This document shows positions 1-6,510 of a stretch of DNA of 8,689 nucleotides, in pieces. The notes under the pieces were generated by a model, which was not told the origin of the DNA, searched no databases, and worked only from the letters and a program-made list of their open reading frames with translations. Position 1 is the stretch's first letter; each line of letters starts with the position of its first letter. The stretch covers positions 1 through 8,689 of the forward strand of contig CACYDE010000019.1 of assembly GCA_902773045.1 (NCBI GenBank), read 5' to 3'. A program made the translations under genes and the position numbers. This DNA comes from an uncultured Ruminococcus sp. Lineage in GTDB: Bacteria > Bacillota > Clostridia > Oscillospirales > Acutalibacteraceae.

Positions 1-123
1 TACGTCAGTATTCCTGCGGCTTCTTCCTTGTCTTGCAAAAATCATCCTCGAAAATCTTTTAAAGGTTTTAATTAGAAATTAGTATAAAAATATTTATTTG
101 ATTAATGAAAGGAAGTTTATATT
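1..123. other. Upstream edge and AT-rich leader of the capsid gene
   Basis: No complete gene is visible here. All three plus frames are open at the left edge and close at 62, 75 and about 82, but none of the short tails (19-26 residues) is recognisable, so the 3' end of an upstream gene is possible but unproven. On the minus strand an ATG at 45-43 opens a frame running off the edge, with GAGG directly abutting it, too close for a normal ribosome site. Positions 60-107 are very AT-rich. A TATAAA at 83-88 could be a -10 box, but I see no convincing -35 element. The ribosome site of the capsid gene, AAAGGAAG, lies at 108-115, eight bases before the ATG. Confidence 0.4.
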
Positions 124-1134
124 ATGGCAGTTTATGAAAATCTTACTATTGAAAAAGGTATGTACAATCCCGGAGGATACGGTCTGACGAAAACGCTTGA
201 AAAGCTTGATCCGAGTGAGAATTACAAAGGTACATCTCTCGGAAATCTTGACGCTTTTCAGCGTCAGCTCAAAAGATTCGACATCAAGGTCAGCGGACCG
301 GGAAGCGACTGTGTTGAGAAGTTTTTCCAGACTTCTTCCTCTGCTGCGCTTTTTCCCGAATATATCAGTCGCGCCGTACATCAGGGTATGGAACAGGCTG
401 ACGTCCTCAAAGATATCATCGCCACTACCACGCATATCGAGGGCATGGATTACCGCTCGATCGCGTCGGTTCCTACGGACTCCGACAAGGAACTCAGAAC
501 TGTGAATGAAGGTGCGGATATTCCCGAAACCCAGGTCAGAACTCAGGAAAATCTCGTGAATCTTCAAAAACGCGGAAGAATGTTGGTTTCGTCTTATGAA
601 GCTCTTCGTTTTCAGCGTCTTGATCTCTTCACGGTGACGCTCCGTCAGATCGGCGCACATATTGCAAGATCTCAGATGAACGACGCTATTTCCGTTCTTA
701 TAAACGGAGACGGAAATTCAAACGCCGCTCAAACCATTACCGCCGCGACAAGCGGACAGCTTTCCTACAGTGACCTCGTTTCACTCTGGAGTGCAATAAA
801 TCCGTATCAGCTCAATACTGTTATTGCGCCGACGGATATGGTGACTTCCATGCTGAATATGCCGCAGATGCAGGACGCAGCGGCAGGAAACACTTTCCAC
901 AGTACAGGAAAAATGATAACTCCTCTCGGAGCAAATCTCATTCATGCGCCGAGCATGGCAAGCGGAAAAATCATAGGTCTTGATAAGAATTACGCGCTTG
1001 AAATGGTAATAGCCGGCGACGTTACAACAGAATATGACAAGCTCATAGACAGGCAGCTTGAACGCGCCGCGATCACGTGCATTGCAGGTTTTGCGAAGAT
1101 CTTCAAGGATTCCGCAAAGGTCCTCACCGTCTGA
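124..1134 (+). CDS. HK97-fold major capsid protein
   Basis: This 336-residue protein reads as a phage major capsid protein of the HK97 fold, which self-assembles into the icosahedral shell. Residues 1-90 form an N-terminal arm. Residues about 110-155 look like the E-loop and following strand (VPTDSDKELRTVNEGADIP region). Residues 160-193 form the long spine helix (LRQIGAHIARSQMNDAI), ending in the typical NGDGN turn. Residues 213-300 resemble the A-domain with the common IAPTDM segment, and the end (about 305-336) returns to the P-domain. There is no obvious N-terminal scaffold domain, and no protease or portal gene is visible because the window starts just upstream. It is the first gene of the block, 18 bases before the connector gene. 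An encapsulin-type shell protein has the same fold, but the phage-like neighbours favour a viral capsid. Fold assignment is by pattern recognition only. Confidence 0.85.
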   Translation: MAVYENLTIEKGMYNPGGYGLTKTLEKLDPSENYKGTSLGNLDAFQRQLKRFDIKVSGPGSDCVEKFFQTSSSAALFPEYISRAVHQGMEQADVLKDIIATTTHIEGMDYRSIASVPTDSDKELRTVNEGADIPETQVRTQENLVNLQKRGRMLVSSYEALRFQRLDLFTVTLRQIGAHIARSQMNDAISVLINGDGNSNAAQTITAATSGQLSYSDLVSLWSAINPYQLNTVIAPTDMVTSMLNMPQMQDAAAGNTFHSTGKMITPLGANLIHAPSMASGKIIGLDKNYALEMVIAGDVTTEYDKLIDRQLERAAITCIAGFAKIFKDSAKVLTV

Positions 1135-1152
1135 TAAAGGAAGTGGAAAGGT

Positions 1153-1536
1153 ATGATTTTCGACAAGGTTTTTGAACGTTTCTGCCGTCTTGCCGACCTT
1201 TCCCGGGACGAGGCGGCAAAGTGGACGTATCTTGTTCATGACTGTATTTTTGAGATCTCGGAGAATGTTTTGATCCCCGATTTCGAAGACGAGAGAATTT
1301 GTCACCGCTTAACGGCGGTGACAGCGGCTCTCGCTTTCTATAAATACACAAGAATAAATTCGGCGCGCGGAGATATCTCGGGTTTTAAAGCGGGCGATCT
1401 GACTGTGAATATTGACGGATCGGCAGTATGCGGCGCATTTGATCTCTACTGTGAAGAGCTTGCGAAAATTTCGGATATCATCAAAAACAAAGACTTCATA
1501 TTCGGAAGGACGGATAGCTTTTGTACAGAGATTTAG
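1153..1536 (+). CDS. Head-tail connector (gp6/YqbG-like)
   Basis: This 127-residue protein is most likely the adaptor that sits under the portal and receives the closure protein. Its helical make-up and the stretch ALAFYKYTRINSARGDISGF followed by KAGDLTVNID (residues 60-88) resemble the connector family of clostridial prophages, where a tyrosine-rich helix precedes a short F-K-A-G-D beta segment. A C-terminal helix (98-112) and a short tail follow. Its position, right after the capsid gene, is where contractile phages encode this part. It has six cysteines (11, 31, 50, 93, 100, 124), many for a protein this size. The ATG is preceded by GGAAGTGGAAAGG (1140-1152). It overlaps the next gene by 16 bases, suggesting translational coupling. 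The assignment rests on position and resemblance, with no catalytic motif to confirm it. Confidence 0.65.
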   Translation: MIFDKVFERFCRLADLSRDEAAKWTYLVHDCIFEISENVLIPDFEDERICHRLTAVTAALAFYKYTRINSARGDISGFKAGDLTVNIDGSAVCGAFDLYCEELAKISDIIKNKDFIFGRTDSFCTEI

Positions 1537-1865
1537 TATTGAGAATGATCGGAAAATACGGAAGAATGTGTGAGATAATGCCTTTCGGGTCAAAGAAAAT
1601 TATCAGGGCAAAGGCCGTTGTCAATCCTCTCCTTTACAAAAACAAGCAGTATGTCGGGGGAAGTTATCTTCCCGACGGCTACTGCGACGGAGGACATTAT
1701 CTTTATATAGGCGACCCGAAAATAAATCTTGACAGCTTTCCTGTGGGAAGTCTTCTGAGAGTGGGGGGAAGTACATATCTGATAAAGCACTCCGAGCAGT
1801 ATTTTATAGATGATAAACCGCTGTACAGTTGGGCGGTTCTTCAGCTTAGGAAAAGAGGTGAGTGA
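1521..1865 (+). CDS. Head-closure / stopper-like protein (XkdH/YqbH-like)
   Basis: This 114-residue protein is probably the head-closure component, which seals the portal channel and docks the tail. The middle (residues 60-86) contains LYIGDPKINLDSFPVGSLLR and YLIKHSEQYFI, a beta-barrel-like layout. The end, LYSWAVLQLRKRG, matches the aromatic final strand common in Firmicute closure proteins. I chose the TTG at 1521 because GGAAGGA at 1504-1510 lies ten bases upstream. The later TTG (1539) and ATG (1545) have no good ribosome site. It overlaps the connector gene in another frame, and the next gene starts two bases after its stop. Closure proteins are poorly conserved, so the function is inferred from gene order plus overall pattern. 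Confidence 0.6.
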   Translation: MYRDLVLRMIGKYGRMCEIMPFGSKKIIRAKAVVNPLLYKNKQYVGGSYLPDGYCDGGHYLYIGDPKINLDSFPVGSLLRVGGSTYLIKHSEQYFIDDKPLYSWAVLQLRKRGE

Positions 1866-1866
1866 C

Positions 1867-2559
1867 ATGATAGGTGTTATACGGCAAATGATGGACAGTA
1901 TTAACTCCTCACAAACGGATATCACCGCGGAATATGCTTACAGATCGGATCCCGTTAAAAGACCTGTCACGGAGAGAAGAGCCTGTTTTAAAGTAAACGA
2001 GATACATTCCGGAGAGATAATCTTTTCGATCCTCGTTTTTACTCCTTTATACGGAAACGGCGAGGAAAACGTTGATTCTGCGATAGAGATCTGTGAATTT
2101 CTCGGCAGTGAAGGCTTTGATATATACAATATTGTTATCGGAGAGGTTTCTTACGACGGGAATTCTCAGGGGTTTGTCAGTGAGATCAAAGGAAGTATTT
2201 TTGACGGCGGGGAGACGGCTTCTCTCGGAGGAATCTCGCTCACCGCTTTTAATTTCAGCCGGAACGGTTCTTTGACGGAGGATTTCTTTGCGGAAGACTG
2301 CGATTACTCCGTAAGTGAAAGCAACTATCCGATAATGACGGTTTTTGAAAACGAGCCTTTTGACGTTCTTCCCGGAGAAGACGAATGGAAGCTCAGACTG
2401 CGCGGAGTTTCGGAGGAGCACGCTGTGAAGCTGAGATCAAACGGAGTTTTTGATCTGAAAATCAAAAACAGCGAAAATATTTTTCGGAAATGCCGCTGTG
2501 AGAGTTATAACGGAAATGCTTTCGAAAAGGTCGATCTTTTAATCAGAGGAGTGAGATAA
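1867..2559 (+). CDS. Tail-terminator-like protein with an extra C-terminal module
   Basis: This protein has 230 residues when started at the ATG at 1867, which has GAGGTGA at 1856-1862. The in-frame ATG at 1810 lies inside the previous gene and is not needed. Residues about 25-112 resemble tail-terminator/tail-completion proteins: an early RRACFKVNEIHSGEIIFSIL strand pair, an FTPLYGNGEENVDSAIEICEFL strand-helix, and a final strand pair ending EIKGSIF. Such proteins cap the upper end of a phage tail. Residues about 120-230 form a second, beta-rich part (core SNYPIMTVFENEPFDVLPGEDEW, shown here only as a marker region at 152-174) that I do not recognise. The usual terminator is about half to two-thirds of this length. 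It sits exactly where sheath, tube and tape-measure genes would normally begin, so the C-terminal part could be a bridging or tube-like domain. That is inference only. Confidence 0.5.
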   Translation: MIGVIRQMMDSINSSQTDITAEYAYRSDPVKRPVTERRACFKVNEIHSGEIIFSILVFTPLYGNGEENVDSAIEICEFLGSEGFDIYNIVIGEVSYDGNSQGFVSEIKGSIFDGGETASLGGISLTAFNFSRNGSLTEDFFAEDCDYSVSESNYPIMTVFENEPFDVLPGEDEWKLRLRGVSEEHAVKLRSNGVFDLKIKNSENIFRKCRCESYNGNAFEKVDLLIRGVR

Positions 2560-2694
2560 GTGACGGAAAATCAGGATATTTACACGGATAATGATGAAGA
2601 AAAGGAAGAGAATGCCGAACAGCTTTCGGAAATTTATGAAAGACAGTCTCGGCGTTACAGCAGAAATCTTGATGTGAACGGAGAGATGAAGTGA
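2560..2694 (+). CDS. Small acidic protein of unknown function (44 aa)
   Basis: This short gene starts at the GTG directly after the previous stop, with AGAGGAG at 2545-2551 eight bases upstream. It ends in a TGATG overlap with the LysM gene. The 44-residue product is strongly acidic in its first half (TDNDEEKEENAE at about 9-20). It then has a short helix with a basic patch (ERQSRRYSRN at 27-36). There is no signal peptide, cysteine or membrane segment. In contractile phages the small gene just before the tape measure encodes a tail-assembly chaperone. This one occupies a similar slot but is much shorter, and no tape measure follows. I do not recognise a family. The good ribosome site, tight junctions and open frame support real translation. 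Confidence 0.6.
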   Translation: MTENQDIYTDNDEEKEENAEQLSEIYERQSRRYSRNLDVNGEMK

Positions 2695-3218
2695 TGGCGG
2701 CAGCGTTGATAAGATTCGGCGGGATAAGTTTTTCCCACAATCCAAAGTCTTTGAAAATTGTCGGAAAGAAAAATGTCAGTTCGGTCACGCTTTCCGGCGG
2801 AGAGCAGAAGCTTCTTGATGTTTTTGATGATATATCGACAATATCGGGAACTGCGGAACTTTACGGAAGCGGCTGCTTTTCGGACTATGAAAAGCTTTTG
2901 CGTCTGAGATCCCGAAATAAATCCGAGATTCTTTCCGTTCCCGAATTGGGTGCGGTTCGGGCGGTTCTTTCCGGCTTAAGTCTTAACTGTGAACCGAGAA
3001 AGGATTATATATCGGTATCTTTTGAATTCCGATGTATTTCCGATGAAAAAAAGGCGGAGAAGATAATGCCGTACAAAGTCTACAAAACGAAGGAAGAGGA
3101 AAGTCTTTGGGATATAGCTTATAAATTCGGAACAACTGTCGACGCTCTGGCCGCGTTGAATCCGGGGATAAGAAGAATAGACGAAGTCGAAGAGGGAAAG
3201 GAGGTGAGGCTGTATTGA
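2694..3218 (+). CDS. LysM-containing tail/baseplate protein (XkdP-like)
   Basis: This 174-residue protein has two parts. Residues about 5-116 form a beta-rich domain (IRFGGISFSHNPKSL, GTAELYGSG, ISVSFEFRC) like the N-terminal domain of XkdP/gp53-type proteins. In contractile tails these sit between tube and baseplate hub. Residues 127-173 are a LysM domain (YKVYKTKEEESLWDIAYKFG, then TTVDALAALNPGI and a closing GKEVRLY), a fold that often binds peptidoglycan or, in tails, helps baseplate assembly. It is shorter than typical XkdP proteins. ATG 2694 is preferred, with GGAGAG at 2680-2685; the GTG immediately before it is an alternative. It overlaps the small gene upstream and the hub gene downstream by a few bases. 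In XkdP/Afp7-type systems this gene follows the tape measure or tube, both missing here. Confidence 0.85.
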   Translation: MAAALIRFGGISFSHNPKSLKIVGKKNVSSVTLSGGEQKLLDVFDDISTISGTAELYGSGCFSDYEKLLRLRSRNKSEILSVPELGAVRAVLSGLSLNCEPRKDYISVSFEFRCISDEKKAEKIMPYKVYKTKEEESLWDIAYKFGTTVDALAALNPGIRRIDEVEEGKEVRLY

Positions 3219-4168
3219 TTTTTGCAGGTTTGAGCGAAGGAAAATGTTATTTTTTCGGTCATGCGGTTTCCGTTTCCGTCAACCAGGAAATGTTTGTTCC
3301 TGCGGACGATATCAGCATTATTTTTCCGTATACCGATAATTTTCCGTTTCTTGAAAGAATATATGCGCTTGAAGACAATGTGAAAAATATACGGCAGGCT
3401 ATCGGTGAAAGGAATGTACTTTTTGACGGGATCGTTGACGAACAGGTTTTCAAATCAGACCGCAGCGGTACAAACATTACCGTTTATGCAAGAAGTCCTG
3501 CGGCTTTTCTTGTTGATAACGAATGTGAGCCGGCGGAATACATAAATCCGTCCGAAGATGTAATTTTCGCAAGACATCTCACGCCTTTCGGCATTGAAAT
3601 GAAAAAAAGCGGAAAGAAATGCAGAAATGACAGACTTCGCATAAACAAAGGCAGTTCTCACTATAAGATACTTGAAAAATTCTGCAGGGATTTTTTGGAT
3701 TCCTGCCCGAGGATAGATTCAAGGGGAATATGCAGAACGGACGTCTATGACTCGGAGAAAAAAATATTTTTCGGCAGCGAAAGAGGAGTCGGTTTTGACT
3801 CCGTTTCCGTCAGCCGCAGCAGATACAGCAGAATATCGAAAATACATGTCGGCAAAAACGGGGGATATGATACGCTGCTGACAAACGATGACGCAGAGAA
3901 AGCAGGAATCGTGAGGGAGCGTTATATCTGTCTTCTTGACAGCAAAACCGGAACACTGTCAGACGCGTATGATGTTCTTGAAAACGGAGAGACAAATTCC
4001 TTTTCGGTGAGTCTGAAATGCAGCGAATGTCTTATAAACTATATCGGAGCTGAAGCGTGGGTCGACGCGGAAGGCTGCCGGGGCAAGAAATTTGTTGTTT
4101 CAAAAATAAGATTTGTGTCAGACGGGAACGGTGAGTTTACGAAAATAAAGCTTTCTTTAAAAAATTGA
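3215..4168 (+). CDS. Baseplate hub protein (XkdQ/gp27-like)
   Basis: This 317-residue protein matches the length and layout of XkdQ/YqbQ-type hub proteins, structural relatives of T4 gp27 and Mu gp44. They form the central ring of the baseplate that connects tube to spike. The start (VSVSVNQEMFVPADDISIIF) is a split beta-barrel strand pair. NVLFDGIVDEQ (67-77) and ITVYARSPAAFLVDNE (88-103) are the most family-like stretches. The last third (YDVLENGETNSFSVSLKC, FVVSKIRFVSD) returns to barrel strands. The TTG at 3215 is the start, placed nine bases after a very strong AAAGGAGGTGAG (3197-3208) and overlapping the LysM stop. It has ten cysteines (11, 104, 136, 157, 164, 173, 239, 269, 272, 288), which strikes me as high for a phage hub. 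The hub assignment is fairly safe; details are inferred. Confidence 0.8.
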   Translation: MIFAGLSEGKCYFFGHAVSVSVNQEMFVPADDISIIFPYTDNFPFLERIYALEDNVKNIRQAIGERNVLFDGIVDEQVFKSDRSGTNITVYARSPAAFLVDNECEPAEYINPSEDVIFARHLTPFGIEMKKSGKKCRNDRLRINKGSSHYKILEKFCRDFLDSCPRIDSRGICRTDVYDSEKKIFFGSERGVGFDSVSVSRSRYSRISKIHVGKNGGYDTLLTNDDAEKAGIVRERYICLLDSKTGTLSDAYDVLENGETNSFSVSLKCSECLINYIGAEAWVDAEGCRGKKFVVSKIRFVSDGNGEFTKIKLSLKN

Positions 4169-4183
4169 GAGGAGAGTGGTATA

Positions 4184-4528
4184 ATGTGGATACCTGAAGC
4201 CATATCCGGCAGCGACAAGACAAAAAATCCTTTTTTCGGAAATGTGGTCTATTCGTCGGGCGGCAATATTGATATCACGGGGAATGAGAGTATAAAAAAC
4301 ATTGAAGCCGTAACGCCTTACGGGGTAGCCTACGTTCCGCCGAAAGGAACAAGGGCTGTTGTCCTGCCGGTCGGAAACACGGCGGTTGTGTGCGGAATAT
4401 CGGGGAAGATCCCGTTTGAACTGAATGAAGGCGAGGTTGGCTTTTACTCGTCCGGAGGAGCGAGTATTGTGCTTAAAAACGACGGAACAGTCCTGATAAA
4501 CGGACAGGAATTCGAAAGGACTGAATGA
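4184..4528 (+). CDS. Short baseplate spike (gpV/gp45-like)
   Basis: This 114-residue protein is probably the central spike under the hub, the part that contacts or punctures the envelope. Residues about 40-80 (VTPYGVAYVPPKGTRAVVLP, then VGNTAVVCGI) look like half of an OB-fold. Residues 84-112 (EVGFYSSGGASIVLKNDGTV, LINGQEF) are the short repeating strands typical of the trimeric spike stem in Mu gp45 and P2 gpV. It is shorter than those proteins and shows no HxH iron-binding tip motif, so the tip may be blunt or supplied by another protein. AGAGGAGAG at 4168-4176 precedes the ATG by seven bases. It lies between the hub and gp25 genes, where PBSX-like clusters encode XkdR. Confidence 0.72.
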   Translation: MWIPEAISGSDKTKNPFFGNVVYSSGGNIDITGNESIKNIEAVTPYGVAYVPPKGTRAVVLPVGNTAVVCGISGKIPFELNEGEVGFYSSGGASIVLKNDGTVLINGQEFERTE

Positions 4529-4529
4529 A

Positions 4530-4898
4530 ATGGATACTTTGATAGAAAACGGAGAATTTGCTCTTGATGTCTGCGGATATCCGGTTAAAATACATTCTGT
4601 CGACGAAGCGGTGCAAAGAGTAAAAATCATTCTTTCGGTGAAAAAAGGCAGCTTCATCTATGACCGTGAGCTTGGCTCTGATTTTTCGGGACTTTTCCTG
4701 AGCGGTAATTTTGAAAAGGAAGCGGCGCTGAGATGTCGGGAGGCGATCGCAGATCAGGAAGAGATATCTTTGGGAAAAGTAAGAGCGGAAATGTTGGAAA
4801 ACGGAAACATTCTACTGAATCTTGAAGTTGTCTTAGGAAATGAAATTAAGGAAACGGAGGCGGAGCTTGATGCAGAGCTATGGGGAAATTTTGAATAG
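4530..4898 (+). CDS. gp25-like baseplate wedge protein (XkdS/DUF2634-like)
   Basis: This 122-residue protein resembles the gp25/lysozyme-like wedge component of contractile baseplates, which joins the hub region to the wedges and anchors the start of sheath assembly. Key stretches are DEAVQRVKIILSVKKGSFIY (25-44), the family-like DRELGSDFSGLFL just after it, and a C-terminal pair of strands (KVRAEMLENGNILLNLEVVL, residues 83-102). The gene starts one base after the spike stop, with GAAAGGA at 4514-4520, and overlaps the baseplate J gene by 29 bases in another frame. Presence of a gp25-type protein normally implies a sheathed, contractile tail. This makes the absence of a sheath gene in the window more notable. 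Confidence 0.82.
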   Translation: MDTLIENGEFALDVCGYPVKIHSVDEAVQRVKIILSVKKGSFIYDRELGSDFSGLFLSGNFEKEAALRCREAIADQEEISLGKVRAEMLENGNILLNLEVVLGNEIKETEAELDAELWGNFE

Positions 4899-5940
4899 AA
4901 TGACAGATTATTACAGAGAAAAAACGGGGACTGAACCCGATCGTGCTTCCGATATAGGAATCAGAATGGAGATACTTGCCGGGGAGGTGTTCAAAGCCTA
5001 CAGTGAGATGAACTGGCTGAAAAATCAGATGTTTCCGGAAACTGCGGAGGGCGAGTATCTCGATCTTCATGCGGGTCAAAGAGGACTGAAACGAAAAAAC
5101 GGAACAAAATCCACCGGAAGCGTTGATTTCATTCTTGAAAGACCGTTGAGTTATGATGTCGAGATCCCACAGGGAACGATAGTCGCAGCCGGAGGAGACG
5201 AACCCGTGCAGTTTATTACTCTGAGCAGCGCGATGATCTATTCGGGAAGACTTGCGGTCACGGTGGATATAGAAGCTGTTGAGGAAGGCTCGGGAGGTAA
5301 TGTCAGATCCGGGGAGATAAACATAATGGTTATGCCTGTTCTCGGAGTGGATCGCGTGGAAAACGGCTATGCGGCGGAAAACGGAAGCGACCGCGAAAGT
5401 GACGAAGCGCTGAGGGCAAGAGTTATCGACAGCTTTGTGAATATTTCAAACGGTACAAACATCGCGTTTTATAAAAAGACCGCCATGGCGATCGACGGTG
5501 TTGTCGCGGCAGGCGTTATCCCAAGAAACAGGGGAGCCGGAACGGTGGATGTTTTTGTCACGACTTCGGACGGAGAGCCTTCCGAAGAGCTTCTTGAAAG
5601 GGTGAGAAACGTTCTTCGCAGCGAGAGAGAAGTTAATGTTGACATTGAAGTCGGGGCGCTTGAATTGGTCTCGTTTGATGTTTATGTATATCTGGGGGTG
5701 AAAGACGGCTGGAATTTCAATGATGTAAGAAGTTCGTGTGAAACGGCTGTCGAAGAATATTTTCGCACGCTTTCCGCAGGAGAACAGGTTTACCTTTCCA
5801 AGATAGGAGAATGTATCCAGCATGTGGAGGGCGTTGATAATTATCTTTTCGAGAGAAATCTTACTTCGGAAAGCGCCATAACGGAGGACAAGATCTTTTG
5901 TCCCGGACATATCTTTATAATGGAGCGTGGTGCATATTAA
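4870..5940 (+). CDS. Baseplate J family protein (XkdT-like)
   Basis: This 356-residue protein is a baseplate J family member (Mu gp47/P2 gpJ/XkdT type), the main wedge subunit of contractile baseplates. After an N-terminal helical part (1-60) comes the ETAEGEYLDLHAGQRGLKR segment (57-75), usual near the start of this family. A beta domain follows (80-160). The characteristic GSDRESDEALRARV motif is at 172-185. The C-terminal part has the expected GVVAAGVIPRNRGAGTVDVF strand pair (210-229), and a late KIGECIQHVEGVDNY (311-325). I chose ATG 4870 because GGAGG at 4856-4860 sits nine bases upstream; an ATG at 4840 would only add a basic stretch inside the gp25 gene. Length fits the family, and there is no sign of breakage. 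Confidence 0.9.
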   Translation: MQSYGEILNRMTDYYREKTGTEPDRASDIGIRMEILAGEVFKAYSEMNWLKNQMFPETAEGEYLDLHAGQRGLKRKNGTKSTGSVDFILERPLSYDVEIPQGTIVAAGGDEPVQFITLSSAMIYSGRLAVTVDIEAVEEGSGGNVRSGEINIMVMPVLGVDRVENGYAAENGSDRESDEALRARVIDSFVNISNGTNIAFYKKTAMAIDGVVAAGVIPRNRGAGTVDVFVTTSDGEPSEELLERVRNVLRSEREVNVDIEVGALELVSFDVYVYLGVKDGWNFNDVRSSCETAVEEYFRTLSAGEQVYLSKIGECIQHVEGVDNYLFERNLTSESAITEDKIFCPGHIFIMERGAY

Positions 5941-6508
5941 CAGTCTTCAAAGGATCGAAAAGCAAATGAGAAATATCGGACTCTACAGATTGACTTTCGG
6001 TGAGACGATATCGTTTGAGCTGAGGGCTTACAGTGAGATTCTTGACGAACTTTTTGATGATATTAACGAACTTAGCCAAGAGGGATTCGTTTCAACTGCA
6101 GTCGGTTATGGACTCGCCGCTTATGAAAAAATGAACGGACCTGAAAAAACCGGGACTCCGGTAGAGCTTCGGCGTAAAATGATCGGCTCTTTGATAAATA
6201 TTAACGTCAATGACAATAACGTTGAGGGAATAAAGAAATTTTTCAGATCGCTCAATGTTGAATGCACTGTCATGGAAAGTCCGTCTGTTTCGGATATATA
6301 CATTCGTCCCACAACAAACTATTATTCTGAAGAAGAACGAAAGAACATCATAAAACGTGCGGAAAGGTTTCTTCCCTGTCATCTTTCTTTCACGATAGAT
6401 TTCAGAAGCGCGAGCTGGAAAAGCTATGACGATATGAGAAAAACATTCGGAGAATTAGACGGACTTAACCTTACATGGATAGATTTTGAAAAATACGAGG
6501 GGGAATAA
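5930..6508 (+). CDS. DUF2313/XkdU-like baseplate wedge protein
   Basis: This protein of about 192 residues follows baseplate J, as XkdU/YmfQ proteins do, and is probably a wedge component linking the baseplate to the fibre. Family-like features, numbered from GTG 5927, are LYRLTFGETISFELRAYSEI (19-38), a helix ending GFVSTAVGYGL (53-63), and the late HLSFTIDFRSASW (152-164), a pattern common in clostridial tails. The start is uncertain. GTG 5927 and GTG 5930 lie inside the end of the J gene, with only GGAG at 5922-5925. The closer one would be too near, so 5930 is listed. An ATG at 5966 with AAAGGA eleven bases upstream would drop 13 residues that seem to belong to the family. Reading may be coupled to termination of the J gene. 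Confidence 0.78.
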   Translation: MHINSLQRIEKQMRNIGLYRLTFGETISFELRAYSEILDELFDDINELSQEGFVSTAVGYGLAAYEKMNGPEKTGTPVELRRKMIGSLININVNDNNVEGIKKFFRSLNVECTVMESPSVSDIYIRPTTNYYSEEERKNIIKRAERFLPCHLSFTIDFRSASWKSYDDMRKTFGELDGLNLTWIDFEKYEGE

Positions 6509-6510
6509 AA

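Noticed and set aside
124..1134. Encapsulin rather than phage capsid
   Set aside because: The fold is shared, but the downstream neck and baseplate genes fit a phage-derived capsid, and no cargo enzyme or targeting peptide gene is adjacent.
1810..1866. Upstream ATG for the terminator-like gene
   Set aside because: It is buried in the closure gene without a ribosome site, while ATG 1867 has GAGGTGA at the right distance.
4157..4657. Minus-strand open frame of 166 codons opposite the spike and gp25 genes
   Set aside because: Both plus-strand genes have ribosome sites and family patterns; this frame has neither.
5446..5910. Minus-strand open frame of 154 codons inside the baseplate J gene
   Set aside because: It lies wholly opposite a well-recognised family gene, and its composition is that of an antisense shadow.
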